Shown here: one piece after another, positions 8,760 to 16,261 of the stretch
How the letters are laid out: each line of letters starts with the position of its first letter
How positions within the stretch are numbered: the stretch's first letter is position 1
The notes under the pieces: generated by a model
What the model was told of the DNA's origin: nothing
Seen by the model: the letters and a program-made list of their open reading frames with translations, nothing else
The model's database searches: none
Source of the DNA: a virus
IMG/VR virus record: IMGVR_UViG_3300025141_000592
Location: 1-27,464 of that record
Direction: 5' to 3' (one strand)
DNA length: 27,464 nucleotides
Translations under genes and position numbers: made by a program

Positions 8760-9659
8760 ATGGGTTTATCAATCACATCAAACTATGCAGGTAAAGACGC
8801 AGGAATATTTATTTCAGCTGCTTTAAAATCTGCAAAATCATTAGAGTTTTTAACTGTAATGGAAAATGTTAAGTACAAAGCAAATGTAAAAAAATTAGCA
8901 GGTGCTTCTTTAATTGCTGACGCTACTTGCGACTTTACTGACGCAGGAACTTTAACACTAACTGAAAAAGTATTAACTCCAAAAGCTCTACAAATCAATG
9001 TAGACCTTTGTAAAAAAGATTTACTAGCTTCTTGGGAAGCAAATCAAATGGGTGCAGGAGCTTGGAATAGAGAATCTTCTGACTTTAACGCTTATGTTAT
9101 GTCTTACTTAGCTGCTTCTATTTCTGATGGAATTGAAACTTCTATATGGTCAGGTGCTGACGCTACAGGAGGACAATTTGAAGGATTCTTAACTGCTACA
9201 ACAGGACAATTTGCTGTTGATGGTACAGTTGGTACTTCTACTGCTACAGCTGCTTATACTGCTCTTAATATTATAGAAAACTTACAAACATTAGTTGCTG
9301 ATATTCCTGCTGCTGTTTACGGAACTGAAGATTTACATATCTATATGAACCAAAAGACTTACAGATTTTATGTTTCTGCTATTTCTACTTTAGGATATGT
9401 TAATGCTTACAATATGAATGGTGATTACGCTCCAATGTTTGAAGGTGTTAAACTTGCTGTAACAAACGGAATGCCTGATAACCAAATGGTAGCTGCTCAA
9501 AAATCTAACCTATTCTTTGGAACTGACTTGCTTTCAGATGTAGAAGTTAAGTTTTTAGATATGGGTGCTTTAGATGGTTCAGATAATTTAAGAGTTATCG
9601 CAAAATATACAGGAGGTGTTCAGTTAGGAGTAGGTGCTGACATTACACACCAATCGTAA
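8760..9659 (+). CDS. Major capsid protein (HK97-fold type)
   Basis: A 299-residue protein with the size and composition of a major capsid protein: few charged clusters and many Ala, Gly, Thr and aromatic residues. It contains IYMNQKTYRFYVSA, a central segment resembling the A-domain region of such proteins. The gene follows protease and scaffold genes and is preceded by an A-rich leader (AAAAAATAAAAAAAAATGGG) without Shine-Dalgarno. Such leaders favour strong translation in Bacteroidota. A hairpin without a long U-run lies 15 nt after the stop (9675-9698). The HK97 fold is inferred from the module; I see no motif that proves it alone. Confidence 0.75.
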   Translation: MGLSITSNYAGKDAGIFISAALKSAKSLEFLTVMENVKYKANVKKLAGASLIADATCDFTDAGTLTLTEKVLTPKALQINVDLCKKDLLASWEANQMGAGAWNRESSDFNAYVMSYLAASISDGIETSIWSGADATGGQFEGFLTATTGQFAVDGTVGTSTATAAYTALNIIENLQTLVADIPAAVYGTEDLHIYMNQKTYRFYVSAISTLGYVNAYNMNGDYAPMFEGVKLAVTNGMPDNQMVAAQKSNLFFGTDLLSDVEVKFLDMGALDGSDNLRVIAKYTGGVQLGVGADITHQS

Positions 9660-9674
9660 TAAAATAAATAAAAC

Positions 9675-9698
9675 GGAAGTAGTGTAAAAGCTACTTCC
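9675..9698 (+). terminator. Hairpin after the capsid gene (attenuator or mRNA-stabilising)
   Basis: GGAAGTAG (9675-9682) pairs perfectly with CTACTTCC (9691-9698). A U-G wobble extends the stem and leaves the hexaloop GUAAAA (9684-9689). Only two T follow, so full termination is doubtful. Partial termination or 3' protection of the abundant capsid message is more likely. Confidence 0.55.
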
Positions 9699-9715
9699 TT
9701 AACCAAAAAAAAACA

Positions 9716-10303
9716 ATGCGTATGTTTTGTACAAGTATTACACGAGGTAGGGGGCTTGACTGCTCAAGAAGTTTAGGTGGCGTAAAGAATCTTTACCTAG
9801 GCGTATATAGTGAATTTGATTCACCAACAGATGGAACAGGTATTGCGATAGTTAATGCTGAGGTTACTGATATCGAAATGTCAGATAATACACTTTATAG
9901 ATATAGTTTACCAAAAGGTACAGGGAGTGTTTCAGAAACAGTTAATGGTTCTACTGAAGCAGGAACGATTTATTACACACCATCTATTACAGTTCAATTA
10001 AACAAATTAACTAAAGAGGACCAAAATGAGTTGAAAGCTTTAGCTCAAGCTAAGTTAGTTGTATTTGCAGAATTAAACCAAAGAAACTCAGCAGGGAATA
10101 ATGTTATTCTTTGTTTAGGTGTTAAGAATGGTATGCATTTAAATGCAGGTACTAACGCTTCAGGAGCTGCTTGGGCAGACCGTAACGGTTACGAGTGGAC
10201 ACTTGACGGACAGGAGCAAGAACCAATGAGTGTAGTTGCTGATTATACTTCACAGCCGTTTGATAACGCTGCATTTACAATGGGTACAATAGTTACATCA
10301 TAA
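9716..10303 (+). CDS. Tail-tube-like / major structural protein
   Basis: A 195-residue beta-rich protein starting MRMFCTSITRGRGLDCSRSL and then GGVKNLYLGVYSEF. The rest (VSETVNGSTEAGTIYYTPSI, VQLNKLTKEDQNELKALAQA) looks like tail-tube folds, where a beta sandwich carries a helix after the second sheet. It lies between the capsid gene and a strong intrinsic terminator, as expected for an abundant virion protein. I have seen this N-terminal Cys/Gly pattern in Bacteroidota phage structural proteins, but a head decoration role cannot be excluded. Confidence 0.5.
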   Translation: MRMFCTSITRGRGLDCSRSLGGVKNLYLGVYSEFDSPTDGTGIAIVNAEVTDIEMSDNTLYRYSLPKGTGSVSETVNGSTEAGTIYYTPSITVQLNKLTKEDQNELKALAQAKLVVFAELNQRNSAGNNVILCLGVKNGMHLNAGTNASGAAWADRNGYEWTLDGQEQEPMSVVADYTSQPFDNAAFTMGTIVTS

Positions 10304-10329
10304 TTTTCTTTTCATATTTTCTTGATTTG

Positions 10330-10358
10330 GGTGGGCTTTTGCTCACCTTTTTCTTTTT
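10330..10358 (+). terminator. Rho-independent terminator ending the head operon
   Basis: GGTGGGC (10330-10336), loop TTTT, GCTCACC (10341-10347) with one G-U pair, then TTTTTCTTTTT (10348-10358). It lies 27 nt after the 9716-10303 stop and before the third promoter-like element at 10394. It is the clearest intrinsic terminator in the window. Confidence 0.85.
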
Positions 10359-10373
10359 AAATCCTTTTTAATA

Positions 10374-10406
10374 CAAATAAATTCAACTATTTTCTATTAT
10401 ATAGTA
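10374..10406 (+). promoter_or_regulatory. Repeated phage promoter-like element, copy 3
   Basis: CTATTATATAGTA at 10394-10406, with CAAATAAA at 10374-10381 starting exactly 20 nt upstream, as in copies 1 and 2. It lies just downstream of the intrinsic terminator at 10330-10358 and 26 nt before the next ATG (10420). That is where a new transcription start is needed, and it is the best single argument that the element is a promoter. Confidence 0.65.
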
Positions 10407-10419
10407 GGATAAAACAATT

Positions 10420-10902
10420 ATGATACTTTTAACTTACGGCACAGCATATAATATAAACATAACAACTGAAGATGTTAGAATAGATACATCTGTACCTAGA
10501 ACTCAGATAAGACACTTATTGAAGTTTACGAATGATATGGATAAGGGTGTAAAATATGTTTATGGGCGTAGTGAATTTATATACGACAGATATACAAATA
10601 TCATACTAACACATAACACTACTGAAAATATAGTTGAGGGTAAAATAGATTTTTTACCTTATGGCTATTGGAAATATGAAGTGTATGAAGTTAGTTTTAA
10701 TGGAGCTTCAGTTGTTGTATCTAACACAACAGTACCTTTAAGTGAAACAGGTACAGCTTCTGACCAATCAGGGATATACGGAACAGTTAAGGGATTAGTA
10801 GAAGTAGGTAAATTATTAGTAGAACCACAAGATGGAACTGAACAGGTACAATATACACAAAGACAAGAACCGAGTTCAACAAATTATATATTTATAGAAT
10901 AA
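10420..10902 (+). CDS. Conserved virion-module protein of unknown function
   Basis: A 160-residue beta-rich protein with no catalytic motif. The C-terminal part, IYGTVKGLVEVGKLLVEPQD then EQVQYTQRQEP and NYIFIE, resembles a recurrent pattern (vGKLxV...eqVqYxq...nYI) of small structural proteins in Bacteroidota phages. It is the first gene after an intrinsic terminator and the third promoter-like element, so it heads the operon that includes the portal. A head or neck decoration role is inferred from position only. Confidence 0.5.
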   Translation: MILLTYGTAYNINITTEDVRIDTSVPRTQIRHLLKFTNDMDKGVKYVYGRSEFIYDRYTNIILTHNTTENIVEGKIDFLPYGYWKYEVYEVSFNGASVVVSNTTVPLSETGTASDQSGIYGTVKGLVEVGKLLVEPQDGTEQVQYTQRQEPSSTNYIFIE

Positions 10903-10914
10903 AAAAACAAAAAA

Positions 10915-11178
10915 ATGGCAATAGAAAATGTACAACAATTATTAATAGAGCAACTAGGTAAAAATGGTGGCACAGAAATATTCACTACAGCAGCACAAAC
11001 AAGTAAAGATTGGTATTGTATTCACTTCCCTGTTGAAAGTGTAGTAGCTTCAATAACAGTAGCAGACGCAACAGGAGAAAGTGCTTTACAAACGACTTTA
11101 CCTGCGGGAACAACTCTTTTTATGAATGTAACTGCAATCACTTTAACGAGTGGTGTTGGTATAGGGTATAAAGAATAA
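10915..11178 (+). CDS. Small beta-rich virion-module protein
   Basis: An 87-residue protein with a short helical start (NVQQLLIEQLGKNGG) and a beta-rich remainder ending ITLTSGVGIGYKE. The Gly/Thr-rich C-terminus and repeated short strands resemble small head-decoration or fibre-attachment proteins. It sits one base before the LamG-like gene. No domain is recognised with certainty and function is unknown. Confidence 0.5.
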   Translation: MAIENVQQLLIEQLGKNGGTEIFTTAAQTSKDWYCIHFPVESVVASITVADATGESALQTTLPAGTTLFMNVTAITLTSGVGIGYKE

Positions 11179-11179
11179 G

Positions 11180-11875
11180 ATGTTAGCACTTAAATTAGGA
11201 ATGAGTTTAGGGGGTTCTAATAGACCTATGGGTGCTTGGACACCTGCTAGTGAAGGAACTGATTTAGTTGCTTGGTATAAAAATAAAGAAGGAATTACTG
11301 AAGATGTTGGGGTTTCTGCTTGGGCAGATAGTTCTACTTTTAGCCACGATATGGTACAAGATACTGATAGTAAACAACCTGCTTATAATGCTTCTACAGG
11401 TGCTTTAACTTTTGACAAAACTGCTTCTCAAAGTTTACAGACTACAAGTCAAATAAGTATAAGTGATGACTTTACTGTTGGAGTAAGGTTAGACCCTTCA
11501 GCAATAAATGTAATTGTATTAGGTGATAATACTATAAACAATGAATTTTTTAAAATAAAAGATAGCACTACTTTAAGATTCAAATTATCACACGAAGGTA
11601 CTAATACTCATATTGATATTACTGTAAATGATGGAGATTTGACTGCTGACAATTATTTAGTAGTTACACGAGCTTCTGATTTAGTTAGTCTTTATGTAAA
11701 TGGAACTTTGCAAACTGATACAGAAACTTTAGCAGGTATAGTAGATATTGACGCTATAGGAGTAAGGTCGCCTGACGCTAATCCTTATGATGGAATTATA
11801 CAAGAAGTTCAAATATACGACAGCACAAGTGCAGAACTTACTGCAAACATAAATACTTATTTATCAAATTTATAA
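11180..11875 (+). CDS. LamG / concanavalin-like lectin virion protein
   Basis: A 231-residue protein. After a short start, residues about 25-231 follow the Laminin G_3 / concanavalin A-like pattern: LVAWYKNKEGIT, VSAWADSS, LTFDKTASQSLQTT, FTVGVRL, then VSLYVNGTLQTDTETL and IGVRSPDANPYDGIIQEVQIY, ending in a LTANINTYLSNL helix. Such domains bind glycans, and on virions they often decorate heads or tails. It lies between a small virion gene and the portal, so a head-surface protein that binds carbohydrate near the host is plausible. The fold call is fairly firm; the target and location on the virion are inferred. Confidence 0.65.
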   Translation: MLALKLGMSLGGSNRPMGAWTPASEGTDLVAWYKNKEGITEDVGVSAWADSSTFSHDMVQDTDSKQPAYNASTGALTFDKTASQSLQTTSQISISDDFTVGVRLDPSAINVIVLGDNTINNEFFKIKDSTTLRFKLSHEGTNTHIDITVNDGDLTADNYLVVTRASDLVSLYVNGTLQTDTETLAGIVDIDAIGVRSPDANPYDGIIQEVQIYDSTSAELTANINTYLSNL

Positions 11876-11876
11876 T

Positions 11877-13721
11877 ATGGAAAACAACATATATAGTGTA
11901 GATTTAAGCACTTCAATAGCACCTGTAGTACAAGAGGTGAGAGGTCGTAATTATATTGAATACGGAACAGCAGAATGGGCTAATTTATACCCTCAGTTCT
12001 TAATAGACTTATACTACAATTCTAGTACACACGCTGCCATTATAAACGCTACAGCTGAAATGATAGCAGGTACTGATATAATTGCTTTAGAAAACGATAA
12101 CTTAGAAGCTTTAGTAGGTCTTAAAAAATTCTTAGCTAATGCTAATGGGAAAGAAACCTTACACGAAGTAGTTAAGAAGTTAGCTTTTGACTTTAAACTT
12201 CAGGGTGCTTTTGCTTTAAACATTATATGGTCGCAAGACAGACAGAGTATTTCAGAGATTTATCATATTCCGTGCGAACGCATTAGAGCAGGGAAGCCAA
12301 ATGAATTAGGAGTAGTAGATACTTATTATATAAGTTCTGATTGGTCAAACCTTAGAGGTAATAAACCACAAGCTGTAGCAGCGTTTAATGTAAACGATAG
12401 AAGTACTCCAAGTCAAATCCTTTATACAGGTATGTATTCGCCTAATATGGATATTTATTATACACCCGATTATAATGCAGGTTGTAATTGGGCTTTAGTA
12501 GACCAAAGAGTAGCTGAGTTCCACCTCAACAATATAGAGAATGGTTTTAGTGGTAGCTTTTTTGTGAATTTCGCGAACGGAATACCTACTAAGGAGGAAA
12601 TGAATAAAACAGAACAAGCTATAAACAACAAACTTACAGGTGCTTCAAATAGTGGTAAAGTAGTTTACACTTTTTCTGATAGTAAAGAAAACACTCCTGA
12701 TATTGTACCTATTGCTATGTCTAATGCAGACAAACAGTATATTGCTTTACAGGAACTTCTAATGCAGAATATTTTAACGGCTCATAGATGTACAAGTCCT
12801 ATGCTTGTTGGAATTAACTCAGACAATGGTTTTGGTAGTAATGCAGAAGAATTGAATAACGCCTTTGAAATATATTTAAACACAGTTGTAAAGCCATACC
12901 AAAATCATATCTTAAAAACTTTAAATAAAATACTAACAGTAAATGGTATCAACCTGCCTTTAGAATTTGTGCAGAGCAAACCTATTACAACTATGTTTAG
13001 TGTTGAAGAAATGAAAGAGGTAATGACGGTTGCAGAGATTCGTCAAGAATTAGGGTTACCTGAATTAAAAGAAGAAGAGCAAGACTTTACTAAGATGTCT
13101 AAGATGACTGAATTAGACAACTTCTTAGAAACAGTAGAAGATATACCTGAAGATTGGGAATTAGTAGATGAGGAAGTAGTTGATGGAGAACACACTGATT
13201 TTGATTTTGAAGAAGAACTTAATACTATGGTTTCTGATAAATTAGAACTTACTAGTACAGGAAGGGCTTTACCAAGCAGAAAGTCAGAGCAAGATGGTAT
13301 TAGTAAAAAGACTTACGACTATTACAGAGTAAGATATGTATATGCAGAAGATAATTTCTTACAAAGAAAGTCAGGTAAGAAAAGAGAATTTTGCACAAGA
13401 ATGGTAGGTGCTAATAAACTATATAGAAAAGAAGATATTGAAAGAATGTCAAAACAACCTGTAAATAAAGGTTGGGGTAAAGGTGGTGCTGATACTTATG
13501 ATATTTTTCTCTTTAAAGGAGGTGCAAACTGTCATCATTTTTGGTTAAGGCAAATCTATAAAACTGTAATAGGTGAAAGCAAGACTACTAAGATAGATGA
13601 TGCAGAGCTTATAGGTTACACTAAAGCTAGGTCAGAAGGGTTTACTGCTAAGAAGAACGACAAAAGAGTTGCAATAGCACCTAAAAGAATGAAGAATAAC
13701 GGATTTGTTAAAAAAAGATAA
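11877..13721 (+). CDS. Portal protein with additional C-terminal GGANCHH domain
   Basis: A 614-residue protein. Residues about 1-400 look like a portal: EYGTAEWANLYPQFLIDLYY near the N-terminus, FALNIIWSQDR, IYHIPCERIRAGKPN, and ALQELLMQNILTAHRCTSPM. The portal forms the dodecameric DNA channel and head-tail joint. An acidic linker at about 405-455 leads to an extra domain of about 155 residues (SEQDGISKK, REFCTRMVGANKLYRKEDI, GGADTYDIFLFKGGANCHHFW). Cys552-His553-His554 could bind metal or form an active site. I recall this domain attached to various Bacteroidota phage head proteins but know no function. The C-terminus is very basic. The gene lies three genes downstream of the tail-tube-like gene. 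Confidence 0.75.
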   Translation: MENNIYSVDLSTSIAPVVQEVRGRNYIEYGTAEWANLYPQFLIDLYYNSSTHAAIINATAEMIAGTDIIALENDNLEALVGLKKFLANANGKETLHEVVKKLAFDFKLQGAFALNIIWSQDRQSISEIYHIPCERIRAGKPNELGVVDTYYISSDWSNLRGNKPQAVAAFNVNDRSTPSQILYTGMYSPNMDIYYTPDYNAGCNWALVDQRVAEFHLNNIENGFSGSFFVNFANGIPTKEEMNKTEQAINNKLTGASNSGKVVYTFSDSKENTPDIVPIAMSNADKQYIALQELLMQNILTAHRCTSPMLVGINSDNGFGSNAEELNNAFEIYLNTVVKPYQNHILKTLNKILTVNGINLPLEFVQSKPITTMFSVEEMKEVMTVAEIRQELGLPELKEEEQDFTKMSKMTELDNFLETVEDIPEDWELVDEEVVDGEHTDFDFEEELNTMVSDKLELTSTGRALPSRKSEQDGISKKTYDYYRVRYVYAEDNFLQRKSGKKREFCTRMVGANKLYRKEDIERMSKQPVNKGWGKGGADTYDIFLFKGGANCHHFWLRQIYKTVIGESKTTKIDDAELIGYTKARSEGFTAKKNDKRVAIAPKRMKNNGFVKKR

Positions 13722-13724
13722 GCT

Positions 13725-14225
13725 ATGGGTTATGTATTATTTATAAGTGAGAACAAATTAAAAGATAGCACAGCTATCAATGGGAATGTTTCGGTGGAAT
13801 ATTTACTCCCATATGTAAAAGTCGCACAGAAGAAGTATGTAGAAACAAAACTAGGTACTGACCTTTACGAGAAACTACAAGCTGATATTATTGCAGGAAC
13901 TTTAACAGGGAATTACTTAACTCTAGTTGATGACTACATTGGTGATATGCTTACGCATTGGGCGTTTTATGAGTGTATTCCTTTTTTGCGTTTCAAGATT
14001 CAGAATGGGAACATATATTCTAAGACTTCAGAAACAGGACAAGCGTTAAGTGAAAGTGAAGCGTCAAGTTTGCGTGAAGAAATTATGAATACTAGTGAGT
14101 ATTACACACAAAGACTTATTGATTATTTATGTAATAACAATTCTTTATTCCCTGAATACACAACTTCTAGTGGTGCTGATGTAAGACCTGACAAAGATAA
14201 TTATTTTTGTGGTATCAATTTATGA
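13725..14225 (+). CDS. Head-tail connector / completion protein (DUF6712-like)
   Basis: A 166-residue protein with the pattern LFISENKLKDSTAINGNVS, then LLPYVKVAQKKYVETKLGTDLY, LVDDYIGDMLTHWAFYECIP, YYTQRLIDYLCNN and FPEY. This matches what I know as DUF6712, helical proteins of the gp6-like adaptor type found directly after portal genes in Bacteroidota phages. It would attach beneath the portal and seal the filled head. It begins three bases after the portal stop. Confidence 0.65.
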   Translation: MGYVLFISENKLKDSTAINGNVSVEYLLPYVKVAQKKYVETKLGTDLYEKLQADIIAGTLTGNYLTLVDDYIGDMLTHWAFYECIPFLRFKIQNGNIYSKTSETGQALSESEASSLREEIMNTSEYYTQRLIDYLCNNNSLFPEYTTSSGADVRPDKDNYFCGINL

Positions 14226-14362
14226 GAAAACATTATAAAGTAAAAAAAGAAAACTTAACTAAATTAAAATCGTACTTAACTAATGCCGATAAAAAAAACA
14301 ATACAGGAAGTGTCCGAAGTAGCAATAGTAAACGGAACAGTCCTAAGCGTAACAACATTTAG
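14222..14362 (+). CDS. Possible 46-aa basic ORF coupled to the connector gene
   Basis: The ATG overlaps the connector stop (ATGA), a coupling used repeatedly in this window. The first 20 residues (MRKHYKVKKENLTKLKSYL) look plausible, but the rest is a Ser/Asn/Arg stretch that reads the holin gene in another frame. It may be spurious. Function is unknown. Confidence 0.25.
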   Translation: MRKHYKVKKENLTKLKSYLTNADKKNNTGSVRSSNSKRNSPKRNNI

Positions 14363-14471
14363 CAACTTAGAGTTGTTTTTAAAGATTTTACTACTAGCAG
14401 TTTCAATAGCTTATACTGTAGATAAATGGTATTTGAATAGAAAGAAAAATGAAGAAAAGGAAACTAAATAG
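14283..14471 (+). CDS. Holin-like small membrane protein
   Basis: A 62-residue protein with one hydrophobic segment at about residues 30-48 (LELFLKILLLAVSIAYTVD), followed by a short linker and a charged Lys/Glu tail (WYLNRKKNEEKETK). Size, topology and its place directly before a DUF5675 gene fit a holin that permeabilises the inner membrane at lysis. The start is ATG 14283. The gene overlaps the next small ORF at 14449. Membrane location is well supported; holin function is inferred from neighbours, and a second membrane protein at 15149 competes for the role. Confidence 0.6.
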   Translation: MPIKKTIQEVSEVAIVNGTVLSVTTFSNLELFLKILLLAVSIAYTVDKWYLNRKKNEEKETK

Positions 14472-14589
14472 TAAAAATCCAAAATACTTTAAAAAAAGTA
14501 CGGTTAAGTCAAATATTATCCGTAAGTTTGAGCACACTACAAAAAACGGAGTTAAGGTTTATTCATTATGGACGAAAGAAGAAAGTTAA
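14449..14589 (+). CDS. Small basic protein (46 aa) of the lysis cluster
   Basis: ATG 14449 opens a frame of 46 residues rich in Lys, Asn and Ser, ending NGVKVYSLWTKEES. It fills the 96-nt space between the holin-like gene and the DUF5675 gene and overlaps both (23 and 22 nt), consistent with tight packing. No family is recognised. Coding is likely because the space would otherwise be empty and the composition looks natural. Confidence 0.45.
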   Translation: MKKRKLNSKNPKYFKKSTVKSNIIRKFEHTTKNGVKVYSLWTKEES

Positions 14590-14996
14590 AAGCGAACCTA
14601 TTAATAGTTAGGGATAAGTTTACAAGCGAAAGCGTTTCAGGTAAATTGTACTTAAATGGTGAGTTCTTATGTTATACTTTGGAGAACCCGTGGTACAAGA
14701 ATAAAAGGAATGTAAGTTGCATACCTGTAGGTCTTTATGATGTTAGACTTAGATTACCTAGAGAATCTGCAACTAGGGATTATGTACACTTGTTAGTTAA
14801 AGAAGTGCCTAATAGATCTTACATCTTATTCCATATAGGTAATACGGCAAAAGACACAAAAGGTTGCATTTTAACAGGAATGTCAAGACAGGATAATATG
14901 GTTTTACATTCAAAGAAAGCACATACATTACTAATGCAAGTTTTATTAGATAATGAATTAGCAGAGAATATAGAATTAATAATTAAAAATAGATAA
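14568..14996 (+). CDS. DUF5675 protein, candidate lysis enzyme
   Basis: A 142-residue protein matching the DUF5675 pattern: GKLYLNGEFLCYTLENPWYK, CIPVGLYDVRLRLPRESATR, then VPNRSYILFHIGNTAKDTKG and CILTG. The H-x-G-N...D-T-x-G-C signature (FHIGN..DTKGC) is reminiscent of the His/Cys arrangement of YkuD-type L,D-transpeptidases, so a cell-wall-acting enzyme is possible. DUF5675 genes often take the endolysin position in phages. No other lysozyme, amidase or peptidase is visible in the cluster, which makes this the best lysin candidate. The biochemical activity is not established by the sequence. Confidence 0.6.
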   Translation: MDERRKLKANLLIVRDKFTSESVSGKLYLNGEFLCYTLENPWYKNKRNVSCIPVGLYDVRLRLPRESATRDYVHLLVKEVPNRSYILFHIGNTAKDTKGCILTGMSRQDNMVLHSKKAHTLLMQVLLDNELAENIELIIKNR

Positions 14997-14997
14997 T

Positions 14998-15156
14998 ATG
15001 AACTTCATTTTAGAAAATTGGTCAGAGCTTATTTTGGCTCTAATGGTTGTAGCAAAAGTAGTTGTAAATATGACGCCAACCGACAAAGATAATAAAGTAT
15101 TTGCTTATGTTGATGACTTTATTAATTACATTATTGCGGATAAAAGGAATGATTAA
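14998..15156 (+). CDS. Small single-TM membrane protein (52 aa)
   Basis: ATG 14998, one base after the DUF5675 stop, encodes 52 residues: a short N-terminus, a hydrophobic helix (ELILALMVVAKVVVN), MTPTDKDNKVFAYVDDFIN and a charged end. I recall similar LxxLMxxxKVVVNxTPTxxDNK proteins in phage lysis cassettes. Its stop overlaps the next start (ATGATTAA). It is likely a lysis-accessory or holin/antiholin partner, inferred from position and topology. Confidence 0.7.
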   Translation: MNFILENWSELILALMVVAKVVVNMTPTDKDNKVFAYVDDFINYIIADKRND

Positions 15157-15397
15157 CTTAAAGTTAATTGAACCAATTTCAAATCTACTTAACACAACTT
15201 TAGGACTATTTAAAGACACTAAAGGCAAACTAAGTAGTAAGCGTACAATTTCAGGGATTATAGTTATGACGGCTTCAGCTGACATAGTACAGAACGGAAT
15301 AGGTTTAAACAATTTAATTTTAACTTTTTTGGGTGTACTGCCTGTAATCTTTTCAATATTTGAATGTCAGAATACAAATCAATCAGACTTAGGTTAA
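15149..15397 (+). CDS. Holin-like membrane protein (82 aa)
   Basis: The chosen start is ATG 15149 (MINLKLIEPISNLL), which overlaps the upstream stop. An earlier in-frame ATG at 15101 lies deep inside the preceding gene and would add a frame-shadow sequence. Two hydrophobic segments follow a basic KGKLSSKRTI motif (SGIIVMTASADIVQNG and NLILTFLGVLPVIFSIF). Topology and position after DUF5675 suit a holin or other membrane lysis component. It overlaps the start of the metallophosphoesterase by 34 nt. Confidence 0.6.
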   Translation: MINLKLIEPISNLLNTTLGLFKDTKGKLSSKRTISGIIVMTASADIVQNGIGLNNLILTFLGVLPVIFSIFECQNTNQSDLG

Positions 15398-16092
15398 AAC
15401 CTGAAGAAGCAGAAGTTATTTATAATCTTAGGCAAAAAGAAACTAATAACATTTTAGTTATTGGTGATTTACACGAACCTTTTTGTTTAGATGGTTACTT
15501 AGACTTTTGCAAAGAACAATACTATGCTTATAATTGCACGGAGGTAGTGTTTATAGGTGATGTAATAGACAATCACTACTCTAGCTATCACGAAGCTTCT
15601 GCTGATGGAATGGGTGGCTTAGACGAGCTAGAATTAGCTATTAAGAAAATAGGTAGATGGCGTAATGCCTTCCCTGTAGCAACTGTAATTATAGGAAATC
15701 ACGATAGAATTATAATGCGTAAAGCTCAGACTTCCTCAATACCTTCTAAATGGATTAAATCTTTTAAAGAAGTATTAGAAACTCCTGATTGGAACTTTGT
15801 AGAACGATACGAAACAGATGGAGTGCAGTATATACATGGAGAAGGAGGTACGGCTAGAAGTAAGTGTCGTGCTGATATGATGAATACCGTTCAAGGGCAT
15901 TTACATACCCAATGTTATACAGAACACTATGTAGGAAAGAAGTTCAGAGTATTTGGAACTCAGGTCGGTTGTGGAATAGACCATAAGTCGTATGCTATGG
16001 CGTATGCTAAGTATGGTAAAAGACCTGCTGTTGGCTGTGCAGTCGTGCTAAACAATGGTCAAACTCCCATCAATCTTTTAATGCCTTTATAG
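15364..16092 (+). CDS. Calcineurin-like metallophosphoesterase
   Basis: A 242-residue enzyme with all the metallophosphoesterase signatures: GDLH (Asp35, His37), GDVIDNH (Asp66, Asp69), GNHD (Asn112-His113-Asp114), His158 in IHGEGG, and GHLH (His179, His181). These bind two metal ions and hydrolyse phosphodiesters or phosphomonoesters. The substrate in phages is unknown; nucleic-acid ends, cyclic nucleotides and nucleotide second messengers are all possible. It is the last gene of the late block, overlapping the preceding membrane gene. A 222-nt non-coding regulatory region follows. Confidence 0.85.
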   Translation: MSEYKSIRLRLKPEEAEVIYNLRQKETNNILVIGDLHEPFCLDGYLDFCKEQYYAYNCTEVVFIGDVIDNHYSSYHEASADGMGGLDELELAIKKIGRWRNAFPVATVIIGNHDRIIMRKAQTSSIPSKWIKSFKEVLETPDWNFVERYETDGVQYIHGEGGTARSKCRADMMNTVQGHLHTQCYTEHYVGKKFRVFGTQVGCGIDHKSYAMAYAKYGKRPAVGCAVVLNNGQTPINLLMPL

Positions 16093-16142
16093 GTACACCC
16101 CTTTACGCTCTAAGGCACTTTCACATCTTTTTAATGGTAATA

Positions 16143-16175
16143 TACTAGACAGCACTTAAAGTTGCTTATCTAGTA
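16143..16175 (+). repeat. Long inverted repeat in the early regulatory region
   Basis: TACTAGA (16143-16149) and TCTAGTA (16169-16175) are perfect inverted arms. Inside them AGCACTT and AAGTTGCT pair again with one bulged T. As RNA this is one long hairpin; as DNA it could be an operator. No T-run follows, so it is not a standard terminator. It lies 56 nt upstream of the host-type promoter. Confidence 0.5.
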
Positions 16176-16184
16176 AAAACACTC

Positions 16185-16203
16185 TTAACACTTAAATTGT
16201 TAA
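16185..16203 (+). promoter_or_regulatory. Palindrome TTAACA-N7-TGTTAA, possible operator
   Basis: TTAACA at 16185-16190 and TGTTAA at 16198-16203 form an inverted repeat 28 nt upstream of the -33 box. The same half-sites occur in the palindrome at 18965-18980 inside the initiator gene. A shared DNA-binding protein, for example the initiator itself, is a possible explanation. Confidence 0.4.
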
Positions 16204-16230
16204 TAACTTTGGTAAAAAGTATGTTAAAAG

Positions 16231-16261
16231 TTTGGTTAGTAAGTTTTTTTTTGTACTTTTG
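16231..16261 (+). promoter_or_regulatory. Host-type (Bacteroidota sigma) promoter for the early operon
   Basis: TTTG at 16231-16234 and TACTTTTG at 16254-16261 match the -33 TTTG and -7 TAnnTTTG boxes of the Bacteroidota primary sigma factor, with 19 nt between TTG and TA. Transcription would start about 16266-16270, leaving a leader of about 45 nt before ATG 16315. It faces the replication genes and differs clearly from the CTATTATATA elements before the late genes. Confidence 0.7.

Noticed and set aside
12331-12346. Further copy of the repeated element inside the portal gene
   Set aside because: CTTATTATATAAG is only similar; it lacks the CTATTATATA core and lies in coding sequence.
15101-15148. 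Upstream ATG for the 15149 membrane gene
   Set aside because: It would lie within the 52-residue gene and add an unnatural Leu/Met-rich N-terminus read from another frame.
16082-16117. Intrinsic terminator after the metallophosphoesterase gene (TGCCTT / AAGGCA)
   Set aside because: Only six pairs with a 24-nt loop and a distant, short T-run; too weak to call.
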